A DNA stretch of 13,097 bases from an uncultured Bacilli bacterium (GTDB lineage: Bacteria; Bacillota_I; Bacilli_A; RF39; UBA660). The DNA is taken from positions 1 through 13,097 of the forward strand of contig CAKOMI010000031.1 of assembly GCA_934096605.1 (NCBI GenBank). The letters are read 5' to 3'. Position 1 is the stretch's first letter; the number at the start of each line of letters is the position of its first letter. This document shows, one piece after another, positions 1 through 6,465 of the stretch. Made by a program: the position numbers and the translations under genes. The notes beneath the pieces were generated by a model. It was not told the origin of the DNA, made no database searches, and saw nothing but the letters and a program-made list of their open reading frames with translations.

Positions 1-10
1 AAATTATAGC

Positions 11-37
11 AAAAAAAAAGAGTGATAACAAGCACTC
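11..37 (-). terminator. Rho-independent terminator of the HD-domain gene
   Basis: Read on the minus strand, GAGTG and CACTC form a 5-bp stem around an 8-nt loop, followed directly by nine T. It lies just after the stop codon of the HD-domain gene. The stem is short but the T-run is long. Confidence 0.6.
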
Positions 38-39
38 AT

Positions 40-537
40 TTACTTTTGTATTGCAAGAATATTACAAACAAAAACTATGAAAATACCAAGATACATAGAT
101 AACTTAAAACGATACATTTCATGGGCTGCTACTGCTTTATCAACCATACTTACTAAAAAACTCTCTTTATAGCTTGGTAATTTCTTAGTTGCAGGAAACA
201 TGTGCTTTTCAATAATGTCTTTTTGTACCTCATCAATATCAAAATATTTACAAGCATTATTTAAGGCTATTTCTGGATGTTTTTTCAAGGTTTCTCTTGC
301 ATTATAAAGTGTTGTATCACTATTGGTATAAAAATCATGTAATAAAGCCGCTCTTGTAACACGTTCGGCATCTAGATGCAATTTTTTACATAAATTAAAT
401 GTTACAACAGAAACTCTTTTACTATGCTCAAACCTGCTTATTCCATGATGCAGTTCATGTTGTAATTTTAAAAATTCTTCATGGGTTAATATATCTTCCA
501 CAATTTTATTATATTCTAAAGTTTTTTGCAAACTCAT
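40..537 (-). CDS. HD-domain phosphohydrolase-like protein with C-terminal membrane anchor
   Basis: The 165-residue protein carries an HD-superfamily metal-binding pattern: H38 in EHSKRV, the H67-D68 doublet in AALLHDF, H87, H112 and D133 in MVDKAVA. HD proteins are metal-dependent phosphohydrolases, often acting on nucleotides; the substrate here cannot be told. A hydrophobic segment at about residues 146-163 suggests that the catalytic domain is tethered to the membrane. An in-frame ATG at 549 exists, but I chose the ATG at 537. GGTGA lies about 7 nt upstream of 537, and the predicted transcript start (about 554) would leave the 549 codon almost leaderless. The gene is monocistronic, with a strong promoter and its own terminator, and diverges from the beta-solenoid gene at 680. 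Confidence 0.8.
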   Translation of the reverse strand: MSLQKTLEYNKIVEDILTHEEFLKLQHELHHGISRFEHSKRVSVVTFNLCKKLHLDAERVTRAALLHDFYTNSDTTLYNARETLKKHPEIALNNACKYFDIDEVQKDIIEKHMFPATKKLPSYKESFLVSMVDKAVAAHEMYRFKLSMYLGIFIVFVCNILAIQK

Positions 538-560
538 AATATTCACCATCCAACTACTTC

Positions 561-588
561 ATTATATCATATTTCAAAATATTATCAA
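561..588 (-). promoter_or_regulatory. Sigma-A promoter of the HD-domain gene
   Basis: On the minus strand, TTGATA (583-588) is separated by 16 bp from a perfect TATAAT (561-566) with an extended TG just upstream. Transcription should begin near 554, which decides the start codon at 537 rather than 549. Confidence 0.7.
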
Positions 589-618
589 TATGCGCAAAAA
601 ATCACTATAAAAATTTAA

Positions 619-645
619 TTGACAAAGAAGGAAGTCTATTATAAA
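619..645 (+). promoter_or_regulatory. Sigma-A promoter of the beta-solenoid gene
   Basis: A perfect TTGACA (619-624) is followed after 15 bp by TATAAA (640-645). With 17-bp spacing the -10 would be the weaker TAAACT at 642-647. The ribosome binding site AAAGGCGG follows before the ATG at 680. Confidence 0.6.
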
Positions 646-679
646 CTAATAAAGCACTTAAAAAGAAAGGCGGATTTTT

Positions 680-1351
680 ATGAAAGAAATAACAATTCCT
701 ACAAATAAATCAATTATTAATATTAATGCTAATAACACTGAGGTTGCCATTACAGGTGAAGAGATAAATTATACTAAATTGTCTTTTAGTGATGATATAA
801 AATATAACAGCTACTTAAACACTGCAGAAAATATGAATACTTTAGATTTATCCCAAGAATTACAACAAGCTAGTTTTGACTATCAATTTATAAAAAGCAT
901 GCTTCTTAAAGAAAAGAAAGCCATATTAGTTGATGAACTAGCCGAAAGAGTGACTATTAAAGAATATAGAAAAGATAGCCAAATTAAAATCACTTTACCA
1001 AAAGACTCAAGAAAAACAACCATTAACTTGATTGGCAAAAGCACTAATTTAACTATCAACAACTTACTTTATCAAAATATTTCAGTTCAAACTAAATCTG
1101 GTGAAATAATCATGCATGATATTGATGGTGAAAAAGCAAAAGCTTTAAGTAACCAAGGCGATATTCGGATGCAAATTGATGAATCAGCTTTAAACTATAA
1201 TCTTAAATTAAATAACAAACTAGGCAATATCTACAAAGAAAGTCTAGAGAAAAAAGAGCCAGAAATTTTAAAAGACATCCATTCTACTATTGAAGCAGAA
1301 TCTATTTCTGGGGATATAAATGTTTTATTCCTAGGTCGTACTAAACATTAA
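680..1351 (+). CDS. Beta-solenoid (DUF4097-like) protein of unknown function
   Basis: This 223-residue protein has no signal peptide or membrane segment. Its C-terminal half, from about residue 105, is built of short strand-turn units such as NLTINNLLYQNISVQTKSGE, LSNQGDIRM and ESISGDINV. That is the pattern of DUF4097-type right-handed beta-solenoids, which Firmicutes often encode beside regulators. The N-terminal half is less regular, with a charged helical stretch around residues 55-90. The start is supported by AAAGGCGG and an upstream TTGACA promoter. It lies 83 bp before the STAS-sigma operon in the same direction. The intervening region has its own Spo0A site and promoter, so co-transcription is possible but not required. 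No role is assigned; a link to the neighbouring sigma factor is only a guess from position. Confidence 0.7.
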   Translation: MKEITIPTNKSIININANNTEVAITGEEINYTKLSFSDDIKYNSYLNTAENMNTLDLSQELQQASFDYQFIKSMLLKEKKAILVDELAERVTIKEYRKDSQIKITLPKDSRKTTINLIGKSTNLTINNLLYQNISVQTKSGEIIMHDIDGEKAKALSNQGDIRMQIDESALNYNLKLNNKLGNIYKESLEKKEPEILKDIHSTIEAESISGDINVLFLGRTKH

Positions 1352-1362
1352 GATTTAGACAA

Positions 1363-1415
1363 TTTTGACATCTTTTGTCGAAAGTGTTTAAATTTTTTTT
1401 ATTTTGCTCTATATT
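1363..1415 (+). promoter_or_regulatory. Spo0A box and promoter of the STAS-sigma operon
   Basis: TTTTGTCGAAA at 1373-1383 contains the perfect 0A box TGTCGAA (1376-1382). With the upstream TTTTGACA (1363-1370) it forms an imperfect inverted repeat, 7 of 8 positions pairing exactly and one as G:T. Downstream, a weak TTTAAA (1387-1392), 17 bp and TATATT (1410-1415) could be a sigma-A promoter starting near 1422, which would put the box centre near -43. I see no clear SigH promoter. The operon start has AGGTGA before the ATG at 1435. In B. subtilis the spoIIA operon is activated by phosphorylated Spo0A, so the placement fits. Confidence 0.65.
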
Positions 1416-1434
1416 AAAATAGGCAGGTGAAATT

Positions 1435-1731
1435 ATGCTTTTGCTCAACAAAAGAATAGAAAATGATAGTCTTTATATAACTTTAAAAGGCAAGTTAACC
1501 GAAAAAGAAGTAAGAGATTTCAAATTTCATTTTCTTCCCTATTTACAAGATCAAGAGCTCAAGTTTGTTATTTGTAATTGTAAGGATTTAAAGAAAATTG
1601 ATTATCTAGGCAAACTTGCATTATTAAAGTTAAAATTGAGTTTAAAAAGCGTTAAAAAAAAGCTAATTTTAAGTGATGTATCTAATGAATTAAAAGAAAG
1701 TTTCATGGGATATCGTATGCGCATACTCTAA
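1435..1731 (+). CDS. spoIIAA: STAS-domain protein, SpoIIAA/RsbV-like anti-sigma factor antagonist
   Basis: This 98-residue protein is a single STAS domain. Residues 40-98 follow SpoIIAA well: a beta strand (LKFVICNCKDL), then IDYLGKLALLKLK where SpoIIAA has MDSSGLGVILGRYK, then a helix and a final strand. SpoIIAA and RsbV release a sigma factor from its kinase/anti-sigma partner and are inactivated by phosphorylation on the Ser or Thr of the DSSG/DSTG motif. Here that motif reads D56-Y57-L58-G59, so the phosphorylatable residue is gone. The protein also ends shortly after the last strand, about 20 residues earlier than SpoIIAA. It lies 12 bp upstream of the sigma gene in an evident operon. 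The family call is solid; the exact orthology to spoIIAA rests on context. Confidence 0.72.
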   Translation: MLLLNKRIENDSLYITLKGKLTEKEVRDFKFHFLPYLQDQELKFVICNCKDLKKIDYLGKLALLKLKLSLKSVKKKLILSDVSNELKESFMGYRMRIL

Positions 1732-1743
1732 CAAGGAGGAAAA

Positions 1744-2394
1744 GTGACAACTGATCATTTTATCGATGAGTATTTACCATTAATTAAACATATTGCTAAA
1801 GGTTTTTATCAAGTTCCATATGAAGATTTATTACAAGCTGGTGCAGTAGGCCTACTAAAAGCTTATAAAAACTATCGGAGTAATGGAACTACTAAATTCT
1901 CTAGTTATGCTTACGAATATATCTTTGGAGAGATGTATGACTTAGTAAACAAAAATAGAGAAATAAAAGTTAGTAAAGATGTATTAAAATTAGCCAAAAA
2001 AATTTCTCTTGCCCAAAGCAATTTAAGTTTAAAACTAAACCGAACTCCTACTTACGAGGAAATAGCCAAGTTTTTAAACATTGATTTGTACTCTATTTCC
2101 GAAGCTATTTGTCTAACTAAATCACTTATTTATATGGATAGTAATAAAGATGAGGAAAGAAGCCTTTATGAAACTATACCTAATAAAGAGAATGTATCAC
2201 TAGATGACAAGATTATGTTAAAAGAAAGTTTAAATGCTTTACCAATAGAAGAAAGACAAATCATTAAATATCGTTATTTTGATGATTATACCCAGATGGA
2301 AGTGGCCAAACAAATGGGACTAACACAAGTAATGGTATCAAGAAAAGAAAAAAAATCTTTAGCAAGAATTAAAAAGTATTACACTATTATATAA
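1744..2394 (+). CDS. sigF: RNA polymerase sigma factor of the SigF/SigB/SigG (sporulation/stress) group
   Basis: This 216-residue sigma-70-family factor directs RNA polymerase to alternative promoters. Region 2 spans roughly residues 6-78 and includes EDLLQAGAVGLLKAY (2.2) and KFSSYAYEYIFGEMYDLV (2.3-2.4). Region 3 lies at about 83-113 (LNRTPTYEEIAKFLNI). Region 4.2 at 182-211 has the helix-turn-helix YTQMEVAKQMGLTQVMVSR followed by KEKKSL, very like the SigF/SigB motif. It lacks region 1.1 and is about 40 residues shorter than SigF of Bacillus, mostly at the N-terminus. The start is GTG at 1744, behind AAGGAGG at 1733-1739. In spoIIA-type operons the anti-sigma kinase SpoIIAB lies between the antagonist and the sigma factor; here they are separated by only 12 bp. 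SigF is preferred over SigB because of the upstream Spo0A box. Confidence 0.82.
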   Translation: MTTDHFIDEYLPLIKHIAKGFYQVPYEDLLQAGAVGLLKAYKNYRSNGTTKFSSYAYEYIFGEMYDLVNKNREIKVSKDVLKLAKKISLAQSNLSLKLNRTPTYEEIAKFLNIDLYSISEAICLTKSLIYMDSNKDEERSLYETIPNKENVSLDDKIMLKESLNALPIEERQIIKYRYFDDYTQMEVAKQMGLTQVMVSRKEKKSLARIKKYYTII

Positions 2395-2422
2395 AAAGAG
2401 CTCCTAAATTGGAGGTCTTTTT
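2393..2422. terminator. Bidirectional Rho-independent terminator between convergent genes
   Basis: AAAAAGAGCTCC and GGAGGTCTTTTT pair with one mismatch around a 6-nt loop. The A-run and T-run on the two sides let it serve both the sigma operon (plus) and the transglutaminase-fold gene (minus), whose stop codon it overlaps. Confidence 0.8.
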
Positions 2423-3428
2423 AATTAAAATTTCTTTTTTTAAACTTAAGTGTCAAATAATCTATTTCTTCGTATAATTCTTTATTGTCATAATAAAACT
2501 TTTCCAAAATATCTCTATTATTACTACATAACAAATTGGTATCATAAACTATTTTATTATCTCTTTGGATGCTAGTACTTTGTATTTGACAACTTAACTC
2601 TTTTTTTAATTCTAAATATTCTTTTTTACTAATAAGCTTTTTAGTAAAAGGCATATCAATATCTACCTGGACATTTTCTTTAAGAAGAGTAAATGGTTCT
2701 GTTTTGCTTGGCTTAAAGATAGTTCTTAAAGTTGAATCCAAAAAATATTGTTTACCATCACTTGAAGCATAAGTAAGAACGTGTTTCATAGAACAATTAA
2801 AAACCTGACTTATATCAAAATCCTCTTTAGAAAAAGACTCATTATCTACACCTATAGTAGCAAAAGACACCATATCTTCTAAAGATAAAAATAAATCATT
2901 ATTAAAAGTCACACCAAGAACGTTACTATAAATGCCACTTTTTCTTAACACATCACTAAGCATGAGTGCATTATGTCTTTCTAAATTATTATTAGTTACA
3001 ACCCCAATCCCATTAGCACTAGGCAATTCCATAACATACTTAGGATTACTTGTATACTTTTTATTTAAAGACAAATAACCATTATGTAAAGCGTAGTTAA
3101 ACATTGCATAAATTGCTACTGGATCATTTAAAGAAAAGATTCTATTTAAGAAATTATAATTTTTAATAATCTCATCATATAATTTTTTAGCTTCTATAGC
3201 TTCTTTAGTATAACAAATAGCCTTAGAATTACACATTAATAAATGTAAGGATGCAGATATAGAGGCACAAGCAAGTGAAACTGGTAAACAAGAAGGATCA
3301 ACTCCACCTTTTATAACACCATAAATACAAGAACTAAGTGATATATAATAAAGATAATTTTTTACTTGTTCATAATCAGCAAGTGAAACATTTTGCATTA
3401 TTTTTTCTAACAATTCATTTTCTTTCAT
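2421..3428 (-). CDS. Transglutaminase-fold protein without the catalytic cysteine
   Basis: The 335-residue protein resembles transglutaminase/protease-like papain-fold domains in its middle. The block ERHNALMLSDVLRKSGI (from residue 150) matches the usual 'CR-x-x-A ... L...GI' helix. Further on, KHVLTY carries H216 and YFLDST carries D231, the normal His and Asp of the triad. At the place of the nucleophilic Cys there is E150, before R151-H152. The N-terminal 100 residues are mostly helical, with a Cys-rich hydrophobic stretch around 26-66 that is not a clear membrane segment. No signal peptide is seen. I start at the ATG at 3428, because GGTGAGG lies 6 nt before it; an in-frame TTG at 3443 would remove that site. 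The fold call is by motif only and the function is unknown. Confidence 0.6.
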   Translation of the reverse strand: MKENELLEKIMQNVSLADYEQVKNYLYYISLSSCIYGVIKGGVDPSCLPVSLACASISASLHLLMCNSKAICYTKEAIEAKKLYDEIIKNYNFLNRIFSLNDPVAIYAMFNYALHNGYLSLNKKYTSNPKYVMELPSANGIGVVTNNNLERHNALMLSDVLRKSGIYSNVLGVTFNNDLFLSLEDMVSFATIGVDNESFSKEDFDISQVFNCSMKHVLTYASSDGKQYFLDSTLRTIFKPSKTEPFTLLKENVQVDIDMPFTKKLISKKEYLELKKELSCQIQSTSIQRDNKIVYDTNLLCSNNRDILEKFYYDNKELYEEIDYLTLKFKKRNFN

Positions 3429-3473
3429 ATAGTACCTCACCAACTAGAAATAAATTAACATAGAAAATAATAA

Positions 3474-3502
3474 TAGACAAGACGAAAAGAGCTTATTATA
3501 AT
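3474..3502 (+). promoter_or_regulatory. Sigma-A promoter of the phosphotransferase-fold gene
   Basis: TAGACA (3474-3479), a 17-bp spacer and a perfect TATAAT (3497-3502) lie just upstream of AGAGG and the ATG at 3524. Confidence 0.75.
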
Positions 3503-3523
3503 ATTAAAAGAAAGAGGTTATGT

Positions 3524-4357
3524 ATGAATTTAAAAATTACTGAGAAAAAGATTATCGACGTTTATGAAGATAATCCCAATAACAAAGAGATAATTTTAAG
3601 TATCGAAAATAAAAATTACTTAATTAGTACTGATGAACATCTTATTAATAAATATAGTATTAGAAAAGAAAAACTAGACCCCTATTTTTCTAAATTAACT
3701 AATATTATCTATTTAAATAAGCAAAAAAACATTTTAATAATACCCTATCCTACTGCACCAAGCCTTCGGGAATATAGTCAAAAAGGCATTAGCTATGATT
3801 CCGAGAAAGTAGTAAGTCTTCTGCACCAAAAATTATCAGAAATCCATATTCCCTTAGATTATCAAAACGTCTCTTCACATTTTGACTCTAAAAATTGGCT
3901 TTCACAAATAACTAATTATACTAATCGTTATTTAAAGTATCTCATAGAAAATTTTCTTATAACTAAAGAAGACGAAGATATAATATTAAATTTTATTAAA
4001 AAGCATGAAGAAATTTTTTTGAACACATCATTATATCTTATTCATACTGATATAAATGATGAAAATGTTTGTTATGATATGGCCAAAAATAAGTTAGAAT
4101 TAAGAAGATACGAAAATGTCTTAGTTGGTGACCTTGTCTATGAATATACGAGAATGCACGAGTACATCTATATAGATGCTTTTAAGTTTTACTTAAATAA
4201 ATATGTTAAAAACTTAGAAAAAGAACCACTTTTTCCGTTTTACCAAGTTTATTTTAATATCATGACTCTTGCTTATGAACATAAAAATAATTATGATTAT
4301 CAAAAGACAAAAGAGAAACTAGTTAAATTAGTTAGAAACTTAGAAATTGCTTCATAA
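3524..4357 (+). CDS. Aminoglycoside/choline-kinase-fold phosphotransferase homologue, possibly inactive
   Basis: The 277-residue protein belongs by motif to the protein-kinase-like APH/choline kinase group. The catalytic-loop signature HTDINDEN (H174, D176, N181) is a clean H-x-D-x4-N motif in which the Asp is the expected base. About 14 residues later comes LRRYENVLVGDLVYEY. In working family members this reads like 'IDWENAGIGDPxYD', with an Asp that binds magnesium. Here that Asp is replaced by Arg (R195), while the G202-D203 that follows is kept. The N-lobe (about residues 1-75) is short and has no obvious glycine-rich loop. The gene is monocistronic, with a good promoter, AGAGG six bases before the ATG, and a strong terminator overlapping its stop codon. 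The substrate cannot be predicted. Confidence 0.65.
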   Translation: MNLKITEKKIIDVYEDNPNNKEIILSIENKNYLISTDEHLINKYSIRKEKLDPYFSKLTNIIYLNKQKNILIIPYPTAPSLREYSQKGISYDSEKVVSLLHQKLSEIHIPLDYQNVSSHFDSKNWLSQITNYTNRYLKYLIENFLITKEDEDIILNFIKKHEEIFLNTSLYLIHTDINDENVCYDMAKNKLELRRYENVLVGDLVYEYTRMHEYIYIDAFKFYLNKYVKNLEKEPLFPFYQVYFNIMTLAYEHKNNYDYQKTKEKLVKLVRNLEIAS

Positions 4358-4379
4358 ATTCGTTTTATGAAGCTTTTTT
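4349..4379 (+). terminator. Rho-independent terminator of the phosphotransferase-fold gene
   Basis: A perfect 10-bp stem (GCTTCATAAA with TTTATGAAGC) around a 5-nt loop is followed by six T. It includes the stop codon of the gene. Confidence 0.9.
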
Positions 4380-4386
4380 AAAGGAA

Positions 4387-4670
4387 TTGAGGTTAACGAA
4401 TACTTTCCTTGTATATATAAGTAGAGATACATATATTTTATGTGAGGTTAATACCTCTTTTAGTAATATTGTTAAAGAAAGAATTTTAGTATATTTAGAA
4501 ACCTATTCTAGGCAAAGAATTAAACGGGGCGTTGAACGTGGTAAAACACAAAGTCCAAAAGAATCTAAGTTAGAAATTGCTAAGGCTACACACCAAAAAA
4601 CACAGATATTAATTTAATAGCAGAAATTACTAACTTATCTTTAGATGACCTAGAAAAAATTAAAAGTTAA
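4387..4670 (+). pseudogene. Frameshifted C-terminal remnant of an Rpn/PD-(D/E)XK recombination nuclease (transposase-like)
   Basis: Frame 1 (open from TTG at 4387 to the stop at 4615) contains RQRIKRGVERG and ESKLEIAK. The second reading frame then continues as NTDINLIAEITNLSLDDLEK up to the TAA at 4668-4670. Joined, these give the standard tail of the Rpn/YhgA-like PDDEXK nuclease family: a charged glycine-spaced helix, then '(K/S)LEIAK...NTDI..I...T.LS...(D/E)(E/D)(I/L)EK(I/L)K'. The catalytic N-terminal nuclease domain is missing, and there is no credible ribosome binding site at the TTG. These genes are mobile-like and often decay. A terminator follows directly. The identification rests on the short C-terminal motif alone. 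Confidence 0.6.
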
Positions 4671-4688
4671 CTTTATTCAAAGAAAAGT

Positions 4689-4719
4689 ACTTAACAAAAC
4701 AAATGTTAAGTCTTTTTTT
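4689..4719 (+). terminator. Rho-independent terminator after the nuclease remnant
   Basis: ACTTAACA pairs perfectly with TGTTAAGT (8 bp, 7-nt loop), followed by C and seven T. Confidence 0.85.
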
Positions 4720-4775
4720 ATTATTACAAATTAATCTTAAAAAGATGGTAAAATGACTTAGGAGTGTGATGTATT

Positions 4776-5728
4776 TTGATATTGAATATTTTATTATTAA
4801 TACTAGGTTTTATTTTTCTGATTAAAGGAGCAGATATTTTTGTTGATGGAGCTTCTTCAACAGCTTTAAATTTCAAAGTTCCTAATATGCTCATCGGATT
4901 AACAATTGTAGCTTTTGGCACAAGTGCTCCAGAATTTGCGGTTTCTATGAGTGCTCTAGTGGCAATTCTGATATGGTTTTAGGAAATGTAATTGGTAGTA
5001 ATATTACTAACATTTTACTAATTCTTGGCATAGCCGCGATTATAAATAACATTAAAATTAAAGATACTACTGTAAAAAAAGAATTACCTATGGCTTTATT
5101 AATATCAGTATTATTTGTAGTTTTATTTATAGACACAAATTTAAAAAATGGAACTATTAATCAAATAACTAGACAAGACGCTATTGTTATCATTCTATTT
5201 TTCACAGTCTTTGTCCATTACTTAATATCACTTGCTTTGTTAAAAAAAGATAAACAGAATGATGATGAAAAACCGAGATTTAATTTAATAACCTCTTTAA
5301 TACTTATTATATTAGGTATTGCTAGTATTATTATTGGTAGTAACTTAGTTGTTAACAATGCTTCTATTATTGCTAAAATACTTGGATTAAGTGACCGAGT
5401 AATATCGCTTACAATCATTGCTTTTGGCACTTCTTTACCAGAACTTGTTACTACTATTGTATCTTCTAGAAAGGGAGAACTTGATTTACTATTAGGTAAT
5501 ATTATTGGTTCTAATATTTTTAACATTTGTGTAGTCTTAGGAGTTCCCGTAGCTATCTATGGCACACTAACACCAGCTAGTTTTCAGTGGCTAGACTTAG
5601 TAATGCTAATTCTTTCTTCTTTAATATTATATATATTTGCTAAAACAAAAAAAGAAATAACTAAGAGCGAAGGAATTATAATGACCCTTTTATTTATCAT
5701 ATACTACACCCTAATATTTATAATATAA
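4776..5728 (+). pseudogene. Ca2+/cation antiporter of the CaCA (YrbG-like) family, split by a frameshift
   Basis: The two open frames 4776-4982 and 4973-5728 encode the two halves of one inner-membrane sodium/calcium-type exchanger. The first half has LIKGADIFVDGAS and the alpha-1 motif IGLTIVAFGTSAPEFAVS. The second begins with SGNSDMVLGNVIGSNITN and later carries alpha-2 (LTIIAFGTSLPELVTT, GNIIGSNIFN) between several hydrophobic helices. The frames switch at about 4951-4960, where CTAGTGGCAATTC is read as LVAIL in one frame and SGNS in the next. Comparison with the second repeat suggests a loss of 4 bases, or of 1 base with a slightly shorter loop. The start is TTG at 4776 with AGGAG 11 nt upstream, a weak combination; a TGG-TAAAAT extended -10 is at 4746-4754. 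Apart from the frame break the family's motifs look intact, so decay is recent, or the break is an assembly error or recoding. Confidence 0.8.
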
Positions 5729-5731
5729 TGC

Positions 5732-5768
5732 AAAAAGAATTATCAAAGTAAAAACGATAATTCTTTTT
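5732..5768 (+). terminator. Rho-independent terminator after the antiporter
   Basis: A perfect 13-bp stem (AAAAAGAATTATC with GATAATTCTTTTT) encloses an 11-nt loop. The A- and T-rich ends make it usable from either side. Confidence 0.85.
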
Positions 5769-6215
5769 ATTTAACTATTTTTTAACTAATTTACTTATTT
5801 TCTCATACGCAACGTCTAATGAGACTAAAATCATAGTTTCAAAGTATAAAGCATGTAATTTATAGAATTTTTTTCTTTTTGCCATAGTTTTAAAAAAGTA
5901 TAAAAAACCTCTTTAGCAAACGCACTGCCTTTATAAGTAAGAGCCTAACTTCAAATTTTTTCTAATTATACTTTCCATAAATATACGCCTATTTTCCCTT
6001 ACAAATATATAGCATAATAACTGCTTATCTACTCGTTTCATTTTTAAAATGTTTAAATCAAACTAATTTAAAAATTCATTATTAAATTCTTTCAAACATA
6101 AAAAAAGAAACTTGTTCTTTATTTTCGTCTCTGTTTCATAAGCTTATCGTATTTTAATTGATTATTTCTATCTATGTTAAATTCAAAACTATAAAAGTCT
6201 GAACAGATTTTTAAG
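5769..6215. other. 447-bp region with no convincing gene
   Basis: This very AT-rich stretch lies between the antiporter terminator and the tRNA-Arg(CCT) gene. On the minus strand there is a 36-codon open frame at 5775-5885 beginning MAKRKKFYKLHALYFETM, but its only purine-rich upstream sequence (AAAGAGG) is more than 20 bases away. Frames next to it on the same strand contain further short peptide-like stretches, for example FEVRLLLIKAVRLLKRFF, interrupted by stops. This could be a degraded gene or chance. I recognise no family. A terminator at 6100-6120 is listed separately. Confidence 0.4.
6100..6120 (-). terminator. Probable terminator downstream of the tRNA-Arg(CCT) gene
   Basis: On the minus strand AAAGAA and TTCTTT pair (6 bp, loop CAAGT), followed by more T. 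It lies about 95 bases after the tRNA 3' end. Confidence 0.5.
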
Positions 6216-6290
6216 TGGTGTCCTATGTAGGAATCGAACCTACAACTAAACCTTAGGAGGGTCTTGTAATATCCATTTTACTAATAGGAC
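6216..6290 (-). tRNA. tRNA-Arg (anticodon CCT)
   Basis: The 75-nt gene folds completely. The acceptor stem is GTCCTAT/ATAGGAC (7 bp), the D stem GTAA/TTAC and the anticodon stem AGACC/GGTTT with one G-T pair. The anticodon loop CTCCTAA gives anticodon CCT, and the T arm is GTAGG-TTCGATT-CCTAC. Discriminator A and the CCA end are encoded. It reads the codon AGG. The body is unusually AT-rich outside the acceptor and T arms. Confidence 0.93.
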
Positions 6291-6304
6291 TTAAACTTTA
6301 GTAT

Positions 6305-6327
6305 AAAAAAATTCCTTGATAGGAATT
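6305..6327 (-). terminator. Terminator between the two tRNA-Arg genes
   Basis: On the minus strand AATTCCT and AGGAATT pair (7 bp, 4-nt loop), followed by a T-run. The T-run leads into TATACT (6300-6305), which could be the -10 element of the following tRNA-Arg(CCT) gene. Confidence 0.75.
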
Positions 6328-6338
6328 AATTACATAAG

Positions 6339-6415
6339 TGGTGTCCTGGGCGAGATTCGAACTCACGACCGATCGCTTAGAAGGCGATTGCTCTATCCAG
6401 CTGAGCTACCAGGAC
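6339..6415 (-). tRNA. tRNA-Arg (anticodon TCT)
   Basis: This 77-nt gene has acceptor stem GTCCTGG/CCAGGAC, D stem GCTC/GAGC, anticodon stem ATCGC/GCGAT with loop CTTCTAA (anticodon TCT), and T arm GTGAG-TTCGAAT-CTCGC. Discriminator A and CCA are encoded. It reads AGA and, by wobble, AGG. A near-consensus promoter lies directly upstream. Confidence 0.96.
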
Positions 6416-6426
6416 GTTACAAAGAA

Positions 6427-6455
6427 ATTATAATACATTTAACTTATAATTTCAA
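6427..6455 (-). promoter_or_regulatory. Promoter of tRNA-Arg(TCT)
   Basis: On the minus strand TTGAAA (6450-6455), a 17-bp spacer and a perfect TATAAT (6427-6432) place the start near 6420, a few bases before the tRNA. Confidence 0.8.
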
Positions 6456-6465
6456 TATTTTTCTA

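Noticed and set aside
1363..1383. Hairpin TTTTGACA/TGTCGAAA as a terminator of the gene at 680
   Set aside because: No T-run follows directly, and its right arm is a perfect Spo0A box, which explains it better.
4724..5526. Minus-strand open frames opposite the antiporter
   Set aside because: They mirror the antiporter codons, have no ribosome binding sites and no family-like motifs.
6216..6415. tRNA genes as a phage or island attachment site
   Set aside because: No integrase and no direct repeat of a tRNA end was found in the window.
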